Positions 4,743 through 8,172 of a DNA stretch of 8,172 nt are shown piece by piece. The position numbers were made by a program, and so were the translations under genes. Below the pieces are notes generated by a model. That model had not been told where the DNA came from. It made no database searches and worked only from the letters and a program-made list of their open reading frames with translations. Source of the DNA: Methylacidiphilum caldifontis (GTDB taxonomy: Bacteria; Verrucomicrobiota; Verrucomicrobiia; Methylacidiphilales; CAMAQI01). The stretch is from assembly GCA_945860255.1 (NCBI GenBank), contig CAMAQI010000098.1, positions 1-8,172 on the forward strand, read 5' to 3'. Within the stretch, counting starts at the first letter, position 1. Each line of letters opens with the position of its first letter.

Positions 4743-6455
4743 ATGCATGCCCCTGCTTATACCCCTCGCCAATTTCTCCCCAATGATCTTAATCTTGCGG
4801 ATATCGCCGCCCTGACTCCGTGGATCGATTCCCTTGAAGAGAAACTCCAAGCCGCAACCTCTGTTTCCGACCTTGAACTATGGCTCGATCAAGCGGGTGA
4901 ATTCTTTGCTGCCTGTGATGATGAAAGCTCTCGACGTTACATTGCAATGACCTGTCAAACCGATGATCCCGAGCGTGAAAAGGCCTATCTTCAATTGATC
5001 GAAGTCGTCGAACCGTGGATGAAGCCAAAACGCTTCTCCCTCTGGAGACGACTCACCGCTCATCCTGCATTTTCTCAACTTTCTTCTGACTATCAGGTCT
5101 TTCGCCGTAGCGCCCAAACGGAGGTAATGCTTTATCGCGAGGCCAATGTCCTCCGTGAAACGGAATCGGCAAAGCTCTCGCAAGTTTATCAAAAAACTAT
5201 GGGAGCGATGACGGTTCAATTTGAGGGTTCTGAAAAAACATTGACTCAACTCGCCCCAATTCAAGAAGAGCCCGATCGCCCTCGTCGTCAACGGGCCTGG
5301 GAAGCAAGCACCACGCGTCGTCTTCAAGATGCGGAAGCGATTGATTCACAATTCGAACAACTGATTCAACTTCGAGAATCGATTGCCCAAGAGGCTGGCT
5401 TTACCGATTTCAGAGCCTACTCCTTCGAGGCGAAAGAGCGTTTTGATTACACCCCTGAGGATTGTATCACTTTTCATCAGTCGATCGAATCGACCTTCGT
5501 TCCTCTAACGCGCGCTCTGCAAAAAAATCGCCAAGAAAAACTCGGAGTCGACTCTCTCCGGCCTTGGGATCTTGGAGTCGATCCATTCAACCGCCCCCCT
5601 CTTCGCCCCTTCAAAACCGCAGAGGAATTGGTTGGAAAAACATCACGGACGCTCCATCACCTGGATCGTCGGCTTGGAAAACTGTTCGACGATATGCAGG
5701 AGCGAAATCTTCTCGATCTCGAGAACCGTAAGGGGAAAGCCCCCGGCGGCTATCAAGCCTCCCTCAGCGAGGCCAGACTCCCTTTTATCTTCATGAATGC
5801 GGTTGGCATGGAAAATGATGTCAAAACGCTGCTTCATGAGGCGGGCCACGCTTTTCATACTTATCAGGCGCGGAATCAACGATTGTATTGGTATCGATGG
5901 GCTCCTATCGAATTTTGCGAGGTCGCTTCGATGGCGATGGAGCTTCTCGCCTCCCCATCTCTAACCGAGTTTTATTCGAATGAAGAGTTGCTTCGTTCCC
6001 AAAAAGATCATCTCGAAGGAATTATCAAATTTTTCCCGTGGATGGCCATCATCGATGCCTTCCAACATCACGTCTATACGCATCCTCACCAAAGTCGCGC
6101 CGAACGAGATCTTGCGTGGAACTCCCTTCTGAATCGTTTTGGAGGAATTGAAGATTGGACCGGATACGAACAGGTTCGGACTAAACTTTGGCATCGCCAG
6201 CCTCATCTTTTCACCTCTCCCTTTTATTATGTCGAATACGGAATCGCTCAACTAGGAGCTCTTCAACTCTGGCGCATTTTTCAGGAGGATCGAGATCGGG
6301 CAATTGAATGCTACCTGCACGGCTTAAGCCTAGGGGGATCAAAACCGTTACCAGAACTCTTCAAAGAGACCGGCATTGAATTTGATTTCTCCGAAAAAAC
6401 GATCTCGCCATTGATCTCGCTTCTTCAAAATAAAATTCTCCAAAGTGGAAAATAA
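4743..6455 (+). CDS. M3 family zinc oligoendopeptidase
   Basis: This zinc metallopeptidase cleaves short peptides, probably in the cytoplasm since there is no signal peptide. The 570-aa protein fits the M3 oligoendopeptidase group that is related to, but distinct from, PepF. From ATG 4743 the zinc site HEAGH is at residues 365-369, with His and His as ligands and Glu as the catalytic base. The third ligand is most likely E393 in FCEVASMAMEL, 28 residues after the first His, as in this family. Near the C-terminus, FYYVEYGIAQLGALQLW (494-510) is the conserved substrate-side segment. The N-terminal YIAMTCQTDDPERE is typical of this group. A TTG at 4728 in the same frame would add five residues; ATG is preferred because MHAPAYTPRQF gives the usual N-terminus. 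Neither start has a Shine-Dalgarno sequence. It follows the small membrane-protein gene closely and ends just before a strong terminator hairpin. All key residues are present, so it should be active. Confidence 0.95.
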   Translation: MHAPAYTPRQFLPNDLNLADIAALTPWIDSLEEKLQAATSVSDLELWLDQAGEFFAACDDESSRRYIAMTCQTDDPEREKAYLQLIEVVEPWMKPKRFSLWRRLTAHPAFSQLSSDYQVFRRSAQTEVMLYREANVLRETESAKLSQVYQKTMGAMTVQFEGSEKTLTQLAPIQEEPDRPRRQRAWEASTTRRLQDAEAIDSQFEQLIQLRESIAQEAGFTDFRAYSFEAKERFDYTPEDCITFHQSIESTFVPLTRALQKNRQEKLGVDSLRPWDLGVDPFNRPPLRPFKTAEELVGKTSRTLHHLDRRLGKLFDDMQERNLLDLENRKGKAPGGYQASLSEARLPFIFMNAVGMENDVKTLLHEAGHAFHTYQARNQRLYWYRWAPIEFCEVASMAMELLASPSLTEFYSNEELLRSQKDHLEGIIKFFPWMAIIDAFQHHVYTHPHQSRAERDLAWNSLLNRFGGIEDWTGYEQVRTKLWHRQPHLFTSPFYYVEYGIAQLGALQLWRIFQEDRDRAIECYLHGLSLGGSKPLPELFKETGIEFDFSEKTISPLISLLQNKILQSGK

Positions 6456-6492
6456 ATAAAAAACCCACGGAACCTTTCGGTTGCCGTGGGTT
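6455..6492 (-). terminator. Strong bidirectional intrinsic terminator
   Basis: AACCCACGG (6462-6470) pairs perfectly with CCGTGGGTT (6484-6492). Inside, AACC/GGTT extends the stem with one bulged G around a TTTC loop. On the minus strand the stem runs into TTTTTTATTTATTT, an excellent terminator for the lipoprotein gene whose stop is 23 bases upstream. On the plus strand it begins within ten bases of the peptidase stop and is followed by a weaker T tract, so it probably serves both convergent transcripts. Confidence 0.85.
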
Positions 6493-6514
6493 AGTCAATT
6501 TTAAATCTTAAAAT

Positions 6515-6835
6515 TTATTTAGGCATTGCTAATTTTTGAGCTTTCAAGGCTTCAACTTGTTTTTCAAGTTCAGCTTTTGCTTCGCCTGTTGCCTCATTGA
6601 CCTTCGCCTCTAATTCCACAATTTGTTTGTCTAATTCTGCAACGGCTTCATTTACTTTAGCAGAGGCCTCTTCACTAGCGGCCTTAACCGCCTCTGTTCC
6701 CTCTTCTGCACTCTTCTTCACTTCATCACCCATCGATTCGATCGCACTGCCGAGATTAGGGGCTTCTTCCTTTTTTTTACATGCACCGAGAACAACAAGA
6801 GAAAGCATTAAACTACCGACAACTAATTTTTTCAT
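6515..6835 (-). CDS. Lpp-like coiled-coil lipoprotein
   Basis: This 106-aa protein has a lipoprotein signal peptide (MKK, hydrophobic stretch 4-15) and lipobox LGAC (16-19), so C19 should be lipidated after cleavage. Residue 20 is Lys rather than Asp, so the E. coli rule would predict outer-membrane sorting. The mature part is almost pure Ala/Glu/Lys/Val helix (about 35-103) with heptad-like spacing, lacks Phe, Tyr, Trp and His entirely, and ends in MPK. A terminal Lys is how Braun's lipoprotein attaches to peptidoglycan, so a similar envelope-tethering role is possible but unproven. AAAGGAAA about nine bases before the ATG is one of the better Shine-Dalgarno sequences in the window, consistent with strong expression. 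The gene is last in a minus-strand series after moeA and a small membrane-protein gene, but the 104-base gap may hold its own promoter. A perfect-stem terminator follows. Confidence 0.85.
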   Translation of the reverse strand: MKKLVVGSLMLSLVVLGACKKKEEAPNLGSAIESMGDEVKKSAEEGTEAVKAASEEASAKVNEAVAELDKQIVELEAKVNEATGEAKAELEKQVEALKAQKLAMPK

Positions 6836-6939
6836 TTTTTATTTTCCTTTAAATTATTTCTTACAACCTAAGCCATTGGGATTAGATCTCCCTCTTTTCT
6901 AGAACTCCTCATTTCATCTGTAAACAGTAAAGTCAGCCA

Positions 6940-7278
6940 TTAATGCAATCCAAAACGACGCATCATCCAAAATCCGAAAAGAATCAATCCAAGACTTAAA
7001 ATAAACCCCAGGAAACGAACTATTTTCGGATTTTGGTCTACAAAATCACCGGGAGGGGAGGCTCTCCGTGGGACTCGAGTAAGTCCCACTCCCTCTTCAA
7101 ATATCGGGGGGACAAAATTTTCTTGGATCAACTGGGCCTTCCTTCTTTCAAGATACCGCATTTTCGCGGCGATTTCATCTCCTGCGCTTTCCTCTAAAAC
7201 AGTCGCCCATAGCGAACTTTTAAATCCCTTTTCAAGGGTCTCTTGATTAATCCATTCTTCATATAAATCGCGTTTCAT
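6940..7278 (-). CDS. Small membrane protein with C-terminal anchor, unknown function
   Basis: I do not recognise this 112-aa protein. Residues 1-53 are charged and helical, with MKRDLYEEWINQETLEKG and a basic YLERRKAQLIQE stretch (42-53). A proline/arginine-containing linker (57-80) follows, then one hydrophobic helix at about 87-106 (IVRFLGFILSLGLILFGFWM) and a basic end RRFGLH. The Arg residues after the helix and the lack of an N-terminal signal leave topology open; a tail anchor with a cytoplasmic N-domain is likely. Its layout resembles the 105-aa protein at 4377-4694 but the sequences do not. It starts 55 bases after the moeA stop, so co-transcription is plausible though a separate promoter is not excluded. 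There is only a weak GAGAG before the ATG at 7278. Confidence 0.65.
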   Translation of the reverse strand: MKRDLYEEWINQETLEKGFKSSLWATVLEESAGDEIAAKMRYLERRKAQLIQENFVPPIFEEGVGLTRVPRRASPPGDFVDQNPKIVRFLGFILSLGLILFGFWMMRRFGLH

Positions 7279-7333
7279 AATGATGCTCTCATATCGAAAC
7301 AGTTAAGAACGAGATGCAAATAACAATTTATTG

Positions 7334-8172
7334 CTAAATCAAAATAAATCGCCCGGAACTCCCTTTTTTAAATTCCTGCTCCCCTGACTGTATCTCTAAA
7401 AGCCCCTGACATCCTAAAAGTCCTCTTAAATCTCCAGAACTATTCCATTTCAGAGGCGTAATATGATACTGTTGATCTCGCCACTCCACTCGAATCGGCC
7501 ACAAAGTACGCCGAGAATTTCCTCCTCCGCATAAACTCTCCGTTAAAATCCCCTCTCTCCAGACTAAACCCTCCTCAACTCCCTCCATCTTTGAAATCAT
7601 CGATTTTAAAAATCGATGATAAATCACAAAATGAGCCACCGGATTCCCAGGGATCGCAAAGCAGAGCTGCTTTCCTCGCACTCCAAATACAAGCGGCTTT
7701 CCAGGACGAAGGTTCAAGGATTCAAACTGCAATTCAAAACCGAGTTCTTCAAAAATAGACTTCGAATAGTCATGATCCCCTACGCTTGCCCCACCGGAAA
7801 TAAAGAGAAGATCAAATTCAGAGTCCTCGATTTGCTTTAGCTGATCCAATGATCGCTCAAGATTTTCAGGGAGATGCCCTTGGTGAATCAGCCTCGCTCC
7901 AGAAGCGGAAAGCAACGACTCGAACAAGATCGAATTCGTATTGCGAATTTCTCCCACGCCAGGAGTTTTCTCTGGCGAGACAATTTCGTTTCCAGAAGTA
8001 AAATGAACCACTCTTACCGGCATCGAGACCAGAGGATAAACCGCTCCCACACTTGCAAGGATCGATAACTCGACAGGGCCTAATCGTTCGCCTGATTTGA
8101 TTAATCGCTCCCCCTGACGATAATCCTCTCCTTTCCGACGAATAAAGGAACTCATCGGTTTTTCAAGAAGAC
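7334..8172 (-). CDS. moeA: Molybdopterin molybdenumtransferase MoeA, 5' part outside window
   Basis: MoeA inserts molybdate into adenylylated molybdopterin in the last step of molybdenum cofactor synthesis, in the cytoplasm. The visible ~279 residues run from the end of the N-terminal region through domains III and IV to a natural stop at 7334. Motifs in order, counted from the Met at 8155, are IRRKGEDY (5-12, with the conserved GED), FTSGNEIVSP (52-61, matching STGDEL with Asp changed to Asn), FISGGASVGDHDYSK (118-132, molybdopterin-binding loop), LRPGKPLVFG (149-158) and IPGNPVAHF (168-176). A beta-rich domain IV contains SSGDLRGLLG (239-248). The frame stays open to the window edge (LLEKP precedes that Met), and a full MoeA is about 400 residues, so the true start lies beyond 8172 and the internal ATG is not the start. 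No other cofactor genes are in the window. Confidence 0.92.
   Translation of the reverse strand, partial: LLEKPMSSFIRRKGEDYRQGERLIKSGERLGPVELSILASVGAVYPLVSMPVRVVHFTSGNEIVSPEKTPGVGEIRNTNSILFESLLSASGARLIHQGHLPENLERSLDQLKQIEDSEFDLLFISGGASVGDHDYSKSIFEELGFELQFESLNLRPGKPLVFGVRGKQLCFAIPGNPVAHFVIYHRFLKSMISKMEGVEEGLVWREGILTESLCGGGNSRRTLWPIRVEWRDQQYHITPLKWNSSGDLRGLLGCQGLLEIQSGEQEFKKGSSGRFILI

Noticed and set aside
4878..5327. 149-codon minus-strand frame inside the peptidase gene
   Set aside because: It lies fully antisense to a well-supported M3 peptidase and has no recognisable motif; the same holds for the other frames within 5460-6250.
6597..6902. Plus-strand frame of ~100 codons over the lipoprotein gene
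   Set aside because: It is the antisense shadow of the Ala/Glu/Lys-rich lipoprotein, giving a low-complexity Ser/Ala/Leu sequence.
1..8172. CRISPR array or intact insertion sequence
   Set aside because: No regularly spaced direct repeats of 20 or more bases and no transposase-like frame were seen on either strand.

Overview
The window looks like bacterial chromosome, most likely from the Verrucomicrobiota. That placement is my inference from two recalled resemblances. The HU/IHF-like protein opens with LTKRDLVVRISNETG, and the small DNA-binding protein carries PRLPARISVEQTAELLGF; I associate both with that phylum. Shine-Dalgarno sequences are weak or missing at most starts, but the HU-like and lipoprotein genes have recognisable ones.

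Left region (1-1661): a tRNA-Ser(CGA) on the minus strand is followed on its 3' side by a degraded mobile-element locus. It holds the first ~49 codons of a tyrosine-recombinase-type integrase, then a 92-residue helix-turn-helix protein. Only 13 bases further on is a very AT-rich gene whose 292-residue product resembles the catalytic fold of class III nucleotidyl cyclases. This looks like an island inserted beside a tRNA gene. The AT-rich gene would be its cargo, possibly a signalling or defence protein, but no effector partner is visible. A few codons of a plus-strand gene may end at the left edge, tail to tail with the cargo gene.

Middle region (1662-4236): about 400 bases without a gene carry a decayed decameric repeat of a type I recall from many environmental genomes. 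A ParA-type ATPase without ParB follows, then an intergenic stretch rich in inverted repeats. An HU/IHF-like protein (minus strand) and a secreted protein of unknown function (plus strand) diverge from a shared control region with repeated and palindromic motifs.

Right region (4237-8172): a small tail-anchored membrane protein lies just upstream of an M3-family zinc oligopeptidase and probably shares its transcript. A strong hairpin terminator separates them from a convergent minus-strand set read in the order moeA (5' end outside the window), a small membrane protein, and an Lpp-like coiled-coil lipoprotein. Apart from MoeA (molybdenum cofactor synthesis) and the peptidase (peptide turnover), these genes do not form an obvious pathway. 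The most unusual locus is the tRNA-Ser-proximal island.
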